A stretch of 58,848 nt of DNA from Streptomyces mayonensis (GCF_018982965.1 NZ_JACBYP010000045.1:1-58848), one strand, 5' to 3'; positions 1 through 8,057 are shown, numbered from the stretch's first letter. Notes: generated by a model not told the origin, from the letters alone. Program-made: numbers and translations.

Positions 1-125
1 CGCGGCCGCGCCCCCCCCCCCCCGGGCCGGCCCCCGGCCCCCGCGCCGCCGCCCGCGCCCCCCCCCGGCCGGCGCGGCCCGCGGGCGGGGGGGGCCCCCC
101 GGCGGCCCCCCCCCCCCCCGCACGT
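1..125. other. Low-complexity C/G-rich contig end
   Basis: This stretch is almost entirely runs of C and G (a 13-C run near base 11 and another near base 108) with almost no A or T. It does not look like normal coding or intergenic Streptomyces DNA. The mirrored G-runs at the right end suggest sequencing or assembly artefact at contig termini. No gene is visible in it. Confidence 0.7.
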
Positions 126-143
126 CCCCGTAGGGTGATCTCC

Positions 144-1235
144 ATGTCTGCCGGATTGAGTGCCGCGAAGACCCGGACCGCGCTGCGCGCCACCGCGCGT
201 CTTTCGGGCGAGCTGCTGCTGATACTCGTCATGCTCGCGGTGACCCTCTGGGTTCTGGGCCGTATGTGGCCGGTCGTGTGGCCGCTCGTGGTCGGCCTGC
301 TCCTGACCACGCTGACCTGGCCCCCGGCCCGCTTCCTGCGCCGGCACGGCTGGCCCCCGGCACTGGCCGCCGCGGTGGTGACGCTAACGTTCCTCCTGGT
401 CGTCCTGGGCATCGTGGCCCTGATCGCGGTGCCGATGTCCTCCGAGACCGACGAGTTGACGCACGGTGTGGTCGAGGGCATCCAGCGGTTGCGCGAGTGG
501 GCGGCGGGGCCGCCGCTGAACATCGGCGACGACCAGATCAGCGGTGCGGTCGACTCGGCGGTGGCACGCGTCCAGGACAGTGTCGGCACCATCACCACCG
601 CCGTGGCGTCGGGGGTGGGCTCGGTGGTCAACGGGCTGGTCACCGCCGTGCTGGGCGTCTTCCTGATGTTCTTCTTCCTCAAGGACGGACCCCGGTTCCT
701 GCCGTGGCTCGCCCGCCAGTTGCCCGGCCGGCTGGCCACCGACGTCCCGGTCGTCGCCCTGCGCGGCTGGGAGACCCTGGGCGCCTTCGTCCGGTCGCAG
801 GCTCTCGTCGGCATGATCGACGCCGTGTTCATCGGTCTGGGGCTGTGGATCCTGGGCGTGCCCCTCGTACTGCCCCTGGCGGTGCTGACGTTCGTGTCCG
901 CGTTCGTGCCGATCGTGGGCGCCCTGTTCGCCGGCTTCGTGGCGGTGCTCATCGCCCTGGTGTCCAACGGTCTGACGGACGCGCTGATCGTGCTCGCGAT
1001 CATCGTGGTGGTGCAGCAGCTGGAGGGGAACGTCTTCCAGCCCATCGTCCAGAGCCGCGGCCTCGGCCTGCACGCCGCGGTGATCCTGCTGGCGGTGACG
1101 CTGGGCGGCAGCCTGGCCGGGATCGTGGGCAGCCTGCTCGCCGTACCGGTCGCCGCGCTGATCGCCGTGGTCTGGAACTACGTGCGCGAGCAGCTGGTCG
1201 ACCCTCCGGAGAAGTCCGCGCCCGCCGGCGGCTGA
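144..1235 (+). CDS. AI-2E family membrane transporter
   Basis: This is a polytopic membrane protein of about 363 residues in the AI-2E transporter family (PF01594), which includes autoinducer-2 exporters and many efflux proteins of unknown substrate. The N-terminus has a hydrophobic pair (ELLLILVMLAVTLWVLG and VVWPLVVGLLL), then a soluble helical stretch, then a C-terminal hydrophobic block with the family-typical QQLEGNVFQPIVQSR segment followed by LGLHAAVILLAVTLGG. I chose the ATG at 144 because AGGG lies about 8 bases upstream; a GTG at 135 is in frame and possible. The gene stands alone at the left end, reading toward the next gene. The family is clear; the substrate cannot be inferred. 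Confidence 0.85.
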   Translation: MSAGLSAAKTRTALRATARLSGELLLILVMLAVTLWVLGRMWPVVWPLVVGLLLTTLTWPPARFLRRHGWPPALAAAVVTLTFLLVVLGIVALIAVPMSSETDELTHGVVEGIQRLREWAAGPPLNIGDDQISGAVDSAVARVQDSVGTITTAVASGVGSVVNGLVTAVLGVFLMFFFLKDGPRFLPWLARQLPGRLATDVPVVALRGWETLGAFVRSQALVGMIDAVFIGLGLWILGVPLVLPLAVLTFVSAFVPIVGALFAGFVAVLIALVSNGLTDALIVLAIIVVVQQLEGNVFQPIVQSRGLGLHAAVILLAVTLGGSLAGIVGSLLAVPVAALIAVVWNYVREQLVDPPEKSAPAGG

Positions 1236-1323
1236 GCGCGGGCCCGCCCCCGCACGGGTGCTTCGGTCCCGCCCTCGCGAAATCCGGTCGCGGCAGGGCG
1301 GCCGCTGGTGTTGGCTGGCGGGC

Positions 1324-1977
1324 GTGGACCTCTTCTCCCGCTCCTGGTCGGCGTTGCGCGCCACGGTCGCCGGCCTCGGTGACGAGCATTTCGCACGGCC
1401 CTCCGGCTGCGCCGGCTGGCTCGTGCGGGATCTGGTGTGCCACCTGGTGGTCGATGCCCAGGACGTCCTGATCACCCTGGCCACACCGGCCGTCGCCGCG
1501 CCGACCCGGGACGCGGTGACCTACTGGCGGGTGGTCGAACCCCCGACGGGCGACGACCCGCTCGACGCACTGACCGTCCGCCTGGCGGCCGCGTACGAGC
1601 AGCCGTGGCTGCTGAGGTTCCACCTCGACGACGTCGGCTCCGCCGCCGGCCGTGCCGCCGCGCTCGCGGACCCCACGGGCCGGGTGAGCACGCAGGACCA
1701 GGTGCTCACGGTGGGCGACTACCTCGGCGCGTACGTCCTGGAGTGGACACTGCACCACCTCGATCTGGTCGCGTGCGTCCCAGGGGCGGCACGGCCCCCG
1801 GCCGAGGGGCTGGCGGCGGCACGCGAGCTGTTCGAGGGGGTCGTCGGGGCGGAGTTCCCCCGGTCGTTCCCGGACGAGGACGTCCTCCTGGTCGGCACCG
1901 GCCGGCGCCCGCCGGCCGACGCGGAGCGGGCGACGCTGGGCGACTTGGCCGCGCGACTGCCGTTCCCGGTCGGCTGA
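1324..1977 (+). CDS. Maleylpyruvate isomerase-family mycothiol-dependent protein
   Basis: A soluble protein of about 217 residues of the DinB/MDMPI fold (maleylpyruvate isomerase N-terminal family). The start of the fold is visible as FSRSWSALRATVAGL, followed by GCAGWLVRDLVCHLV with a His that normally binds metal, and later WTLHHLDLV, giving the second part of the His-triad metal site. Family members use mycothiol as cofactor or are of unknown function. I chose the GTG at 1324 because the homologous region begins there; a longer frame from 1258 adds an Arg-rich extension unlike the family. It is followed by the box array at 2059-2115, so it is probably outside that regulon. Substrate unknown. 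Confidence 0.75.
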   Translation: MDLFSRSWSALRATVAGLGDEHFARPSGCAGWLVRDLVCHLVVDAQDVLITLATPAVAAPTRDAVTYWRVVEPPTGDDPLDALTVRLAAAYEQPWLLRFHLDDVGSAAGRAAALADPTGRVSTQDQVLTVGDYLGAYVLEWTLHHLDLVACVPGAARPPAEGLAAARELFEGVVGAEFPRSFPDEDVLLVGTGRRPPADAERATLGDLAARLPFPVG

Positions 1978-2058
1978 CCCCGGTGCGGTGCGCACCGGAA
2001 CGGGCGGAGTGAACCCCTTACCGGTGCGCGCCGCCTTACCGGGGCACGAACCGCTGCC

Positions 2059-2115
2059 GGGTCCGTTCGGGTCCTGCCGGGTCCGAACGGCCCGCTGCCG
2101 GGTCCGAACGGCCCC
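2059..2115. promoter_or_regulatory. Three tandem DevR/OsdR-like boxes
   Basis: Three near-palindromic 16-mers occur in a row: GGGTCCGTTCGGGTCC (2059-2074), GGGTCCGAACGGCCCG (2079-2094) and GGGTCCGAACGGCCCC (2100-2115). Their centres are 20 and 21 bases apart, about two helical turns, so bound dimers would sit on one DNA face. The last box ends 69 bases before the ATG of the cyclic-nucleotide-binding protein. The form resembles the DevR/DosR dormancy box with GGG and CCC arms around an AT centre. Assignment to the regulator at 4518-5216 is inference. Confidence 0.65.
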
Positions 2116-2184
2116 TGACACCGCGGGCCCGCGCGGCGGGACGCTCGCACCGACAGCCTCGCGGCATACGAAGGAGCCGGGACG

Positions 2185-2643
2185 ATGACTTCCATCACCA
2201 CCCTGTCCGCTGCCCTCCCGGGCGACCATCGCGAGCGACTCGTGCGGCTCGCCCGGGAAGTCTCCTTCGCGGAGGGCGTCCGGCTCTTCGAGGAGGGCCG
2301 GCGCGCGGAGCGGTTCTGGATCGTGCGGACGGGCACGGTCAGCCTCGACCTGCGCGTGCCGGGCCGCCGGGCCGCCGTCATCGAGACGCTGGGCCACGGC
2401 GAGCCGGTCGGCTGCTCCTGGCACTTCCCGCCGTACCGGTGGCAGTTGGGCGCCGAGACCACGACTCCGGTGCGGGCCTGGGAGTTCGACGCGGAATCCG
2501 TGCGTCGGACGTGCGCCCGCGACCCGGAGTTCGGCCGGGCGGTCGCCGTCTGGGTCGGCGGGGTGGTCGCCCACCGGCTGCACGCGGCCCGCATCCGGCT
2601 GCTCGACCTCTACGCGCCGCACGGCAGCGGCCGCCTGCTCTGA
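2185..2643 (+). CDS. Cyclic-nucleotide-binding domain protein without DNA-binding domain
   Basis: A 152-residue protein that consists of little more than a Crp/Fnr-type cNMP-binding beta-barrel: FAEGVRLFEEGRRAERFWIV begins the barrel, followed by a Gly-rich turn in LGHGEPVGCSW. The usual C-terminal helix-turn-helix is absent; the protein ends after a helix (VVAHRLHAARIRLLDLY). It is therefore more likely a ligand sensor or partner than a direct transcription factor. The start ATG has AAGGAG about 9 bases upstream. The three-box array immediately upstream suggests strong control by the neighbouring DevR-like regulator. It is convergent with the sensor kinase gene. Whether it binds a nucleotide is not shown by the sequence. 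Confidence 0.8.
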   Translation: MTSITTLSAALPGDHRERLVRLAREVSFAEGVRLFEEGRRAERFWIVRTGTVSLDLRVPGRRAAVIETLGHGEPVGCSWHFPPYRWQLGAETTTPVRAWEFDAESVRRTCARDPEFGRAVAVWVGGVVAHRLHAARIRLLDLYAPHGSGRLL

Positions 2644-2647
2644 CCCC

Positions 2648-2665
2648 GGCCCGAAGCTCCGGGCT
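2648..2665. terminator. Short hairpin between convergent genes
   Basis: GCCCG (2649-2653) and CGGGC (2660-2664) can pair around a 6-base loop in the 21-base gap between the convergent cNMP-binding and sensor kinase genes. The stem is short and has no T-run, so the terminator assignment is weak. Confidence 0.3.
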
Positions 2666-4389
2666 CACCCCTCGTCCGGTACCGGGACGCACCAGACCAG
2701 GGAGGTGCCGCCGTCCGCCGGGCTGGTGAGCCGCAGTTCGCCGCCCAGCTGACCGGCGCGCTCCGCCAGGTTGCGCAGGCCGCTGCGGCGCCCGCCGGAG
2801 GGAACGCCGACGCCGTTGTCGGTGACGGTCAGCCGCACCTCGCGGCCGTCCGTCTCCAGGGCCACGGCCACCCGGTCGGCCCGCGCGTGCCGGGCCGCGT
2901 TGGTCAGCGCCTCGGACAGCACCGCGATCACGTGCTCGGCGATCCGGCCCGGCACCTCGGTGTCCAGCAGGCCCTCCATCCTGAGGCTGGGCGCGAAGCC
3001 CAGGACCGGGGCCGCCTCGCCGACGACCCGCACGGTGCGGCTGCGCAGTCCGGCACCGGCGGCGTCCCGCTCCCGGAGTCCGAAGATCGTCGACCTGATG
3101 ATCTTTATGGTCTCGTCCAGGTCGTCCACCGCCCGGAGCACCCGCTCCGCCGCCGGGCCCTGCTCGATCAGGCGGCCGGCGCTCTGCAGGGTCATCCCGG
3201 TCGCGAACAGCCGCTGGATCGCCAGGTCGTGCAGGTCCCGCGCGATCCGGTCGCGGTCCTGGAGCACGGCGATCTGCTCGGCGTCCCGGCGCCGTTCCGC
3301 GAGTTCCATGGCGAGCGCGGCCTGCGCGGCGAACCCCTGCAGCGACTCCGTCTCCTTCTGCGTGAACACCGCTCCTCCCGCCCGGCGCACCAGCAGCACC
3401 ACGCCCCGCACGCCTTCGCCGGCCGCGCCGAAGGGAACGGCCACCGCGGGTCCGAGCCCGGTGAACCGGGGTGCGTCGGCCGACACTCGCGTGTCCCGGG
3501 TGATGTCCGCGCTGCGCACGGGTGCGGCGGTGGCGAAGGCGAGGCCGGTGAGGCTCTTGTCGACGGCCAGGACCAGACCCTGGTGCTCCTCCGCGCCCTG
3601 TCCGGTGGCCAGTTCCACCACCAGCGAGTCCGTGTCGCGCATGGGCATCGTGAGTACGGCGAGGGCCGCGCCGGTGATCTCCCTGGCGCGCTCCGCGATC
3701 AGGCCGAGCGCCTCGCCCCGCTCACTGCCGGACATCAGGCTGCGGGTGATCTCGGCGTTCGCCCGCAGCCAGCGCTCCCGCAGCCGCGACTGCTCGTACA
3801 GGCGGGCGTTGTCGATGGCGACGCCCGCCGCCACGGCCAGGGTCGACAGGACCGACTCGTCCTCCTCGTCGAAGTGGGCCCCGCCGCGCTTCTCGGTCAG
3901 GTAGAGGTTGCCGAAGACCTGGTCCCGGACCCGGATGGGAACCCCGAGGAAGGTGTTCATCGGCGGGTGGTGCGGCGGGAAGCCGTACGAGGAGACGTGC
4001 TCGGAGAGCCTGGGCAGCCGCAGGGGCTCGGGGTGGCGGATGAGTTCGCCGAGGATGCCGTGGCCCTCGGGGAGGGGCCCGATGCGCGCGATCTGTTCCT
4101 CGCCGACACCGACCGTGTGGAAGGCCGACAGCCGTTTCCCGTCGGGGCCGATCACGCCGAGGGCCGCGTACCGGGCGTCGACGAGGGCTGCGGCCGCCTC
4201 CACGATGCTGTGCAGCACGTGCTCCAGGTCCAGCTCCCGGCCCACCGAGAGCACCGCCTCGAGGAGGCTGTGCACCCGGTCGCGGGTGCCCCGGGCGGCG
4301 TCCAGCCGGGCCTGGAGTTCCTCCAGCAGCTCGTCCAGCCGCAGCTGCGGCAGGCGTACCCGGGCTTCCGCCTCGTCGGGGCTGTCCAC
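2665..4389 (-). CDS. DevS/DosS-like sensor histidine kinase (two GAF domains)
   Basis: About 574 residues. A leading coiled coil (LDELLEELQARLDAARG) is followed by GAF1 (about 40-200), GAF2 (about 225-365), a HisKA_3 dimerisation helix with phospho-acceptor His387 in RDLHD, and an HATPase domain (EALTNAARHA N-box, DNGVGV G-box). GAF1 contains HHPPMNTFLGVPIRVRD, nearly identical to the segment of mycobacterial DevS that holds the proximal heme ligand; the equivalent here is His141. A heme-based sensor of O2, NO, CO or redox is therefore likely. I chose GTG at 4389 because GGAGGAG lies six bases upstream; a longer frame to 4485 is unlikely. It lies downstream of its response regulator, 128 bases away, and matches OsdK of S. 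coelicolor in role. Confidence 0.9.
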   Translation of the reverse strand: MDSPDEAEARVRLPQLRLDELLEELQARLDAARGTRDRVHSLLEAVLSVGRELDLEHVLHSIVEAAAALVDARYAALGVIGPDGKRLSAFHTVGVGEEQIARIGPLPEGHGILGELIRHPEPLRLPRLSEHVSSYGFPPHHPPMNTFLGVPIRVRDQVFGNLYLTEKRGGAHFDEEDESVLSTLAVAAGVAIDNARLYEQSRLRERWLRANAEITRSLMSGSERGEALGLIAERAREITGAALAVLTMPMRDTDSLVVELATGQGAEEHQGLVLAVDKSLTGLAFATAAPVRSADITRDTRVSADAPRFTGLGPAVAVPFGAAGEGVRGVVLLVRRAGGAVFTQKETESLQGFAAQAALAMELAERRRDAEQIAVLQDRDRIARDLHDLAIQRLFATGMTLQSAGRLIEQGPAAERVLRAVDDLDETIKIIRSTIFGLRERDAAGAGLRSRTVRVVGEAAPVLGFAPSLRMEGLLDTEVPGRIAEHVIAVLSEALTNAARHARADRVAVALETDGREVRLTVTDNGVGVPSGGRRSGLRNLAERAGQLGGELRLTSPADGGTSLVWCVPVPDEG

Positions 4390-4517
4390 GGATGCTCCTC
4401 CAGGTCCCGCCGGCGCGCCGGCGGCCGGCGCCCCGGTCACATACACGGTAGCGGGCCCCGTCCGCGCCGTGCGCCCGAGGGGCACCGCCCGGCGTCCGGG
4501 CGCCCCCGCCCTCCGCT

Positions 4518-5216
4518 TCAGCGTCCTTCGCGGCGGAGCCGGTCCTGTGCCTGGGTCGCGATCACCGCGGCCTGGATGCGGCGTTCGACGCCCAGTTTGG
4601 CCAGCAGCCGGGAGATGTGGTTCTTGACCGTCTTCTCGGCGAGATAGAGCCGCTGTCCGATCTGGCGATTGGTCAGGCCCTCACCGATCAGGGCGAGGAT
4701 CTCCCGTTCACGGTCGGTCAGGCCCGGCAGGGGGTCCGACGCCTCCTCCTGCTGTCCGGCCTGTTCGCCGCGCAGTCTGGCCATCAGCCGGGTCGCCGCG
4801 CTCGGGTCGAGCAGGGACTGTCCGGCAGCGACCGTCCGCACGGCGTTGACGAGGTCGGAGCCCTGGATCTGCTTGAGCACGTACCCGGCCGCACCCGCCA
4901 TGACGGAGTCCAGCAGGGCCTCCTCGTCGTCGAACGAGGTCAGCATGAGACAGGCCAGCTCCGGCATCCGGGAACGCAGCTCCCGGCAGACGCCCACCCC
5001 GTCGCCGTCGGGCAGGCGTACGTCGAGCACCGCCACGTGGGGACGCAGGGCGGGCACCCTGACGAGGGCCTGCTCGGCGGTGCCCGCCTCGCCCACGACG
5101 GCGATGCCGGGCTCGCCGTCGAGCAGGTCGCGCACGCCGCGCCGTACGACCTCGTGGTCGTCCAGCAGGAAGACCCGTATCGGGCTCCCGGGGCCGGGCC
5201 GCTCGGTGTCCGCCAT
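4518..5216 (-). CDS. DevR/OsdR-like NarL-family response regulator
   Basis: About 232 residues. The receiver domain shows the acidic pair and start FLLDDHEVVRRGV, phospho-acceptor Asp65 in VAVLDVRLPDGDG, and the switch Thr in LTSFDD. The C-terminal LuxR-type helix-turn-helix is GLTDREREILALIGEGLTNR through LAEKTVKNHISRLLAKLGVE. The whole chain closely follows mycobacterial DevR (for example VRLPDG, SLLD, EGLTN, LAEKTVKN, SRLLAKLG). The start ATG at 5216 has AGGAG upstream; an in-frame extension to 5270 is less likely. It would bind the GGG/CCC boxes in this region, including those at 5290-5317 in front of itself. It precedes the kinase gene in the same direction and probably forms an operon with it. 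Confidence 0.92.
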   Translation of the reverse strand: MADTERPGPGSPIRVFLLDDHEVVRRGVRDLLDGEPGIAVVGEAGTAEQALVRVPALRPHVAVLDVRLPDGDGVGVCRELRSRMPELACLMLTSFDDEEALLDSVMAGAAGYVLKQIQGSDLVNAVRTVAAGQSLLDPSAATRLMARLRGEQAGQQEEASDPLPGLTDREREILALIGEGLTNRQIGQRLYLAEKTVKNHISRLLAKLGVERRIQAAVIATQAQDRLRREGR

Positions 5217-5289
5217 CGCATACTCCTGTCCGCGCTCGTGCGGCGAGCCGCTCCCCGGCGGCTCCCCCACGAAGATCCTCCTGCGCCCG

Positions 5290-5317
5290 GGGCCGAAGGA
5301 CCAGGGCCGGTCGGCCC
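5290..5317. promoter_or_regulatory. DevR/OsdR-like boxes upstream of the regulator gene
   Basis: GGGCCGGTCGGCCC at 5304-5317 is a perfect 6-base inverted repeat around GT. A weaker adjoining copy, GGGCCGAAGGACCA, is at 5290-5303. They lie 74-101 bases before the regulator ATG (5216, minus strand), suggesting autoregulation. Confidence 0.5.
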
Positions 5318-5374
5318 GGTTTCCCCCGCTCTCGCGCGCGAGCGGCCCGCGGCAGCCGGGCGGCGGTGTTCCGG

Positions 5375-5388
5375 GGGCCGAACGGCCC
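5375..5388. promoter_or_regulatory. DevR/OsdR-like box upstream of the flavoprotein gene
   Basis: GGGCCGAACGGCCC is a perfect 6-base inverted repeat around AA, 92 bases before the ATG at 5481. It sits in the divergent region between the regulator and the pyridoxamine-oxidase-like gene and could serve either. Confidence 0.6.
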
Positions 5389-5480
5389 TAGCACACGGCT
5401 CGCCGGCGGCGCTCCAATGAACCGGCAGCACCCCCGCCGAACAGGCCCCCGCCATTCCGCGCCCCCGACGAAAGCCTGCC

Positions 5481-5945
5481 ATGACCCGCGAGACCGTCTC
5501 CTCGACTCCGGTGGCACCGCGCCGCAGCACCGAGCTGGGCGGCGATGAGGCGCTCGCCCTTCTGGGGAGCGTCTCCCTGGGACGGGTCGTCTTCACCCGG
5601 CACGCACTGCCGACGATCCGTCCGGTCAACCACGTGATGGACCGCGGCCACATCGTCATCCGCACCCACGAGGGCGCGGCCCTGACCTCCCGCACGCAGC
5701 GGGCCGGTGATCCCGGTGTCGTGGTCGCCTACGAGGCCGACGCGATCGACCCGGACACGCACCTCGGGTGGAGCGTCGTGGTGACCGGCTACGCGCGGCC
5801 GGTCACCGACCCGGCGGAACTCACGCGCTACCAGGCCCTGTTGCGCCCCTGGGTCGACCGCAGGATGGACTACGCGATCCGCATCGTCCCGGACCTGATC
5901 ACCGGCATCAGGCTCACCCAGGCACCGCCGCCCGCCGGGACATGA
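5481..5945 (+). CDS. Pyridoxamine 5'-phosphate oxidase-like flavin-binding protein
   Basis: A 154-residue split-barrel protein of the pyridoxamine-phosphate-oxidase-like superfamily, which binds FMN, F420 or heme. Typical features are LLGSVSLGRVVFTRHALPTIRPVNHVM for the opening strands and WSVVVTGYARPVTDPAEL in the second half. Members of this family occur in the mycobacterial DosR regulon and in actinobacterial hypoxia clusters. Here the gene is divergent from the devR-like regulator and has a perfect GGG/CCC box 92 bases upstream. ATG at 5481 is the most likely start, although no strong SD is seen. Real substrate and cofactor are unknown. Confidence 0.8.
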   Translation: MTRETVSSTPVAPRRSTELGGDEALALLGSVSLGRVVFTRHALPTIRPVNHVMDRGHIVIRTHEGAALTSRTQRAGDPGVVVAYEADAIDPDTHLGWSVVVTGYARPVTDPAELTRYQALLRPWVDRRMDYAIRIVPDLITGIRLTQAPPPAGT

Positions 5946-5998
5946 CTCTCCGGAACCCTCCCGGGCCGCGGCACAGGGCCGGGTGGAGGCCTCCCTCC

Positions 5999-6069
5999 GG
6001 GACCTTGAGCCCCGGCGGGGGCGGCCGGGCCGGGGACCAACGGCCCTGTTCCGCCCTCCGTTGGTCCCC
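5999..6069. promoter_or_regulatory. Cluster of DevR/OsdR-like boxes upstream of flavohemoglobin
   Basis: Three box-like elements precede the flavohemoglobin gene: GGGACCTTGAGCCC (5999-6012), GGGACCAACGGCCC (6033-6046) and a half-site CCGTTGGTCCCC (6058-6069). The middle one is the best match to the DevR box. The cluster ends about 118 bases before the ATG at 6188. Regulator assignment is by similarity to the other boxes here. Confidence 0.55.
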
Positions 6070-6187
6070 CGTCGGCCGCGAACGGCACATCGGAGCCGGA
6101 ACGCGGGCCGCGTGCTGCTACACAAGGACGCACCGCCGCATCAAGTGCCGCGGTCCTTCAACTCCCCCATCCCCTACGGGAGGTTCC

Positions 6188-7399
6188 ATGCTGTCCGCAG
6201 AGTCCGCGTCCGTGGTGCGGGCCACGCTGCCCGCCGTGGCCGGAGCGCTCGACGAGATCACCTCGCGCTTCTACGGGACGATGTTCCACGACCGGCCGGA
6301 ACTGCTCGACGGGCTGTTCAACCGGGGCAACCAGGCGAGCGGTGCCCAGCGAAGGGCGCTGGCCGGTTCGATCGCCGCGTTCGCGGGCGCGCTGCTCGAC
6401 CACCCGGACACCCGTCCGGACGCCCTGCTGGAGCGCATCGCGCACAAGCACGTCTCCGTCGGGGTCACCGACGACCAGTACACGATCGTGCACAAGTACC
6501 TCTTCGCCGCGATCGCCGACGTCCTGGGCGACGCGGTCACCGCGGAGGTGGCGGCCGCCTGGGACGAGGTGTACTGGCTGATGGCCGGCGCGCTGATCGG
6601 CCAGGAGGCACGCCTCTACCACGAGGCGGGGCTGCGTCCGGGCGTGATCTGGCGGCAGTGGAAGGTGGTCGAGCGCCGCACGGAGACGCCGGACGTGGTG
6701 TCCTTCGTGATCCGCCCCGCCGACGGCGCGCCGGCCCCGCGCGCACGGGCCGGCCAGTACGTCGGTGTGCGGCTGCTGATGGCCGACGGGATGCACCAGG
6801 TGCGTCAGTACAGCCTTTCCTCGGCCCCCGGCGGCGAACTCCGCCGGATCACCGTCAAACGTGTCGCCGGCACGGACGGGGCGCCGGACGGCGAGGTGTC
6901 CAACCTGCTCTTCGACGACGTCTGCCGGGGCGACGAACTGACCCTGTCGTCCCCCGCGGGCGACGTCGTCCTCGACGACACCGACGGGGCCGCGCCACTC
7001 GTGCTGGTCTCCGCGGGCATCGGCTGCACACCCCTGACCGGGATGCTGGCCCACCTGGCGGCCGAGGAGTCCGCCCGGCCGGTCCTGGTCCTGCACGCCG
7101 ACCGGTCCCCCGCCGAGCACGCCCTGCGCGCCGAGACCCGCGAACTGGTCGAGCGGCTGCCGGACGCCCGGGCGGTGTTCTGGTACGAGCGGCCCGGCCC
7201 GGAGGAACCGGCGGCGCGCAGCGGCCTGATGGACCTCACCGGCCTGGAACTGCCCGCCGGTGCCGCGGTGTTCCTGTGCGGGGCGCTGCCGTTCATGCGC
7301 GGCGTACGCACCCAGTTGCTCGCCGCGGGCGTCCCGGCCCGCCGCATCCGGTACGAGGTGTTCGGCCCCGATCTCTGGCTGGCGGACGCCACGGGCTGA
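6188..7399 (+). CDS. hmp: Flavohemoglobin (nitric oxide dioxygenase)
   Basis: A complete 403-residue flavohemoglobin, the usual length. The globin domain (1-140) has RFY with the distal Tyr, Gln in NQASGAQ and the proximal His in the HKHVS segment. The FAD domain has RQYSLSSAP; the NAD domain has GIGCTPLTGML and a C-terminal VFLCGALPFMR. The enzyme uses O2 and NAD(P)H to oxidise NO to nitrate in the cytoplasm. Start ATG 6188 has GGGAGG five bases upstream. A cluster of regulator boxes lies upstream, consistent with induction with the nitrite/NO pathway nearby. It ends at a shared terminator with the convergent hemerythrin gene. The symbol is by family resemblance. Confidence 0.9.
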   Translation: MLSAESASVVRATLPAVAGALDEITSRFYGTMFHDRPELLDGLFNRGNQASGAQRRALAGSIAAFAGALLDHPDTRPDALLERIAHKHVSVGVTDDQYTIVHKYLFAAIADVLGDAVTAEVAAAWDEVYWLMAGALIGQEARLYHEAGLRPGVIWRQWKVVERRTETPDVVSFVIRPADGAPAPRARAGQYVGVRLLMADGMHQVRQYSLSSAPGGELRRITVKRVAGTDGAPDGEVSNLLFDDVCRGDELTLSSPAGDVVLDDTDGAAPLVLVSAGIGCTPLTGMLAHLAAEESARPVLVLHADRSPAEHALRAETRELVERLPDARAVFWYERPGPEEPAARSGLMDLTGLELPAGAAVFLCGALPFMRGVRTQLLAAGVPARRIRYEVFGPDLWLADATG

Positions 7400-7401
7400 C
7401 A

Positions 7402-7464
7402 CCGGGCCCTCCTCCGCTCCTGCCCTTCGGGGACCGGCCCGGAGGGCAGGAGCGAGGACCCGGG
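7402..7464. terminator. Bidirectional hairpin terminator
   Basis: A perfect 12-bp stem, CGCTCCTGCCCT (7415-7426) with AGGGCAGGAGCG (7443-7454), extends outward with partial pairing (CCGGG with CCCGG). It lies between the convergent flavohemoglobin and hemerythrin genes and can act on both strands. Confidence 0.7.
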
Positions 7465-7496
7465 TGGCGGGCGGAGGCGGGCATGGCGCCTCCCTG

Positions 7497-7970
7497 TCAC
7501 CTGCCCGGTCCCGGCAGGGCGCTGCCCACCCGGGCGCGTACGGTCTCGACGGCCTCCCACTGTTCGGTGGTCAGGGTGGCCAGTGCGGCCGGAAACACCC
7601 CGTCCTGTTCCTTGAGGATGTGCTCACGCAGCTGGGCGAGGGTGTCCAGCAGCCGGCCGGGCCAGGCCGGGTCGGCCGGAACGCGGTCGGCCGCCTCGGC
7701 GAGTACGGCCTCGATCCGGCGGTGTTCCGCCTCCAGAGCGGCGATCCGGTCCGGGAACTCGACGGCCATCGCCGGGAACAGACCGCGCTCCTCCACCTGG
7801 GTGTGCGGCGCCAGGACGGCGGCGATGTCCCGGGCCAGTGCGGCCGTGGCGGCGCCGTCGCCCGCCTTCAGAGCCGCGCGCACGCGGCTGATGAGAGCCA
7901 CCACCGCCTCGTGCTCGCGGGTGAGTTCGTCGATCGAGGTCAGCGACTGGCAGCCGCAGTACTCGCACAT
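7497..7970 (-). CDS. Hemerythrin domain protein
   Basis: A 157-residue four-helix HHE-type hemerythrin. The diiron ligand pattern is visible: His in TREHEAVV, His and Glu in LAPHTQVEERGLFP, His in EAEHRRIEA, and His plus a second acidic residue in LREHILKEQDGVFP. The N-terminus MCEYCGCQ carries three cysteines, a feature seen in actinobacterial members. Such proteins bind O2 or NO or protect iron-sulfur centres under nitrosative stress. It lies between flavohemoglobin and the nitrate transporter, so an NO/O2-related role is likely. A convincing regulator box was not found in its short upstream region, which instead has a 7-base tandem repeat. Confidence 0.87.
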   Translation of the reverse strand: MCEYCGCQSLTSIDELTREHEAVVALISRVRAALKAGDGAATAALARDIAAVLAPHTQVEERGLFPAMAVEFPDRIAALEAEHRRIEAVLAEAADRVPADPAWPGRLLDTLAQLREHILKEQDGVFPAALATLTTEQWEAVETVRARVGSALPGPGR

Positions 7971-7998
7971 GGGGCCTCCGGGCGGCGGATGGAACCTG

Positions 7999-8033
7999 TG
8001 AACGGTGAACGGTGAACGGTGAGCAGTGAACGG
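7999..8033. repeat. 7-bp tandem repeat GTGAACG
   Basis: Five head-to-tail units of GTGAACG, the fourth degenerate (GTGAGCA), lie in the gap between the start of the hemerythrin gene and the end of the narK gene. Function unknown; it could influence the hemerythrin promoter. Confidence 0.75.
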
Positions 8034-8057
8034 CGGGCCGGGCCGGGCCGGGCGGTC

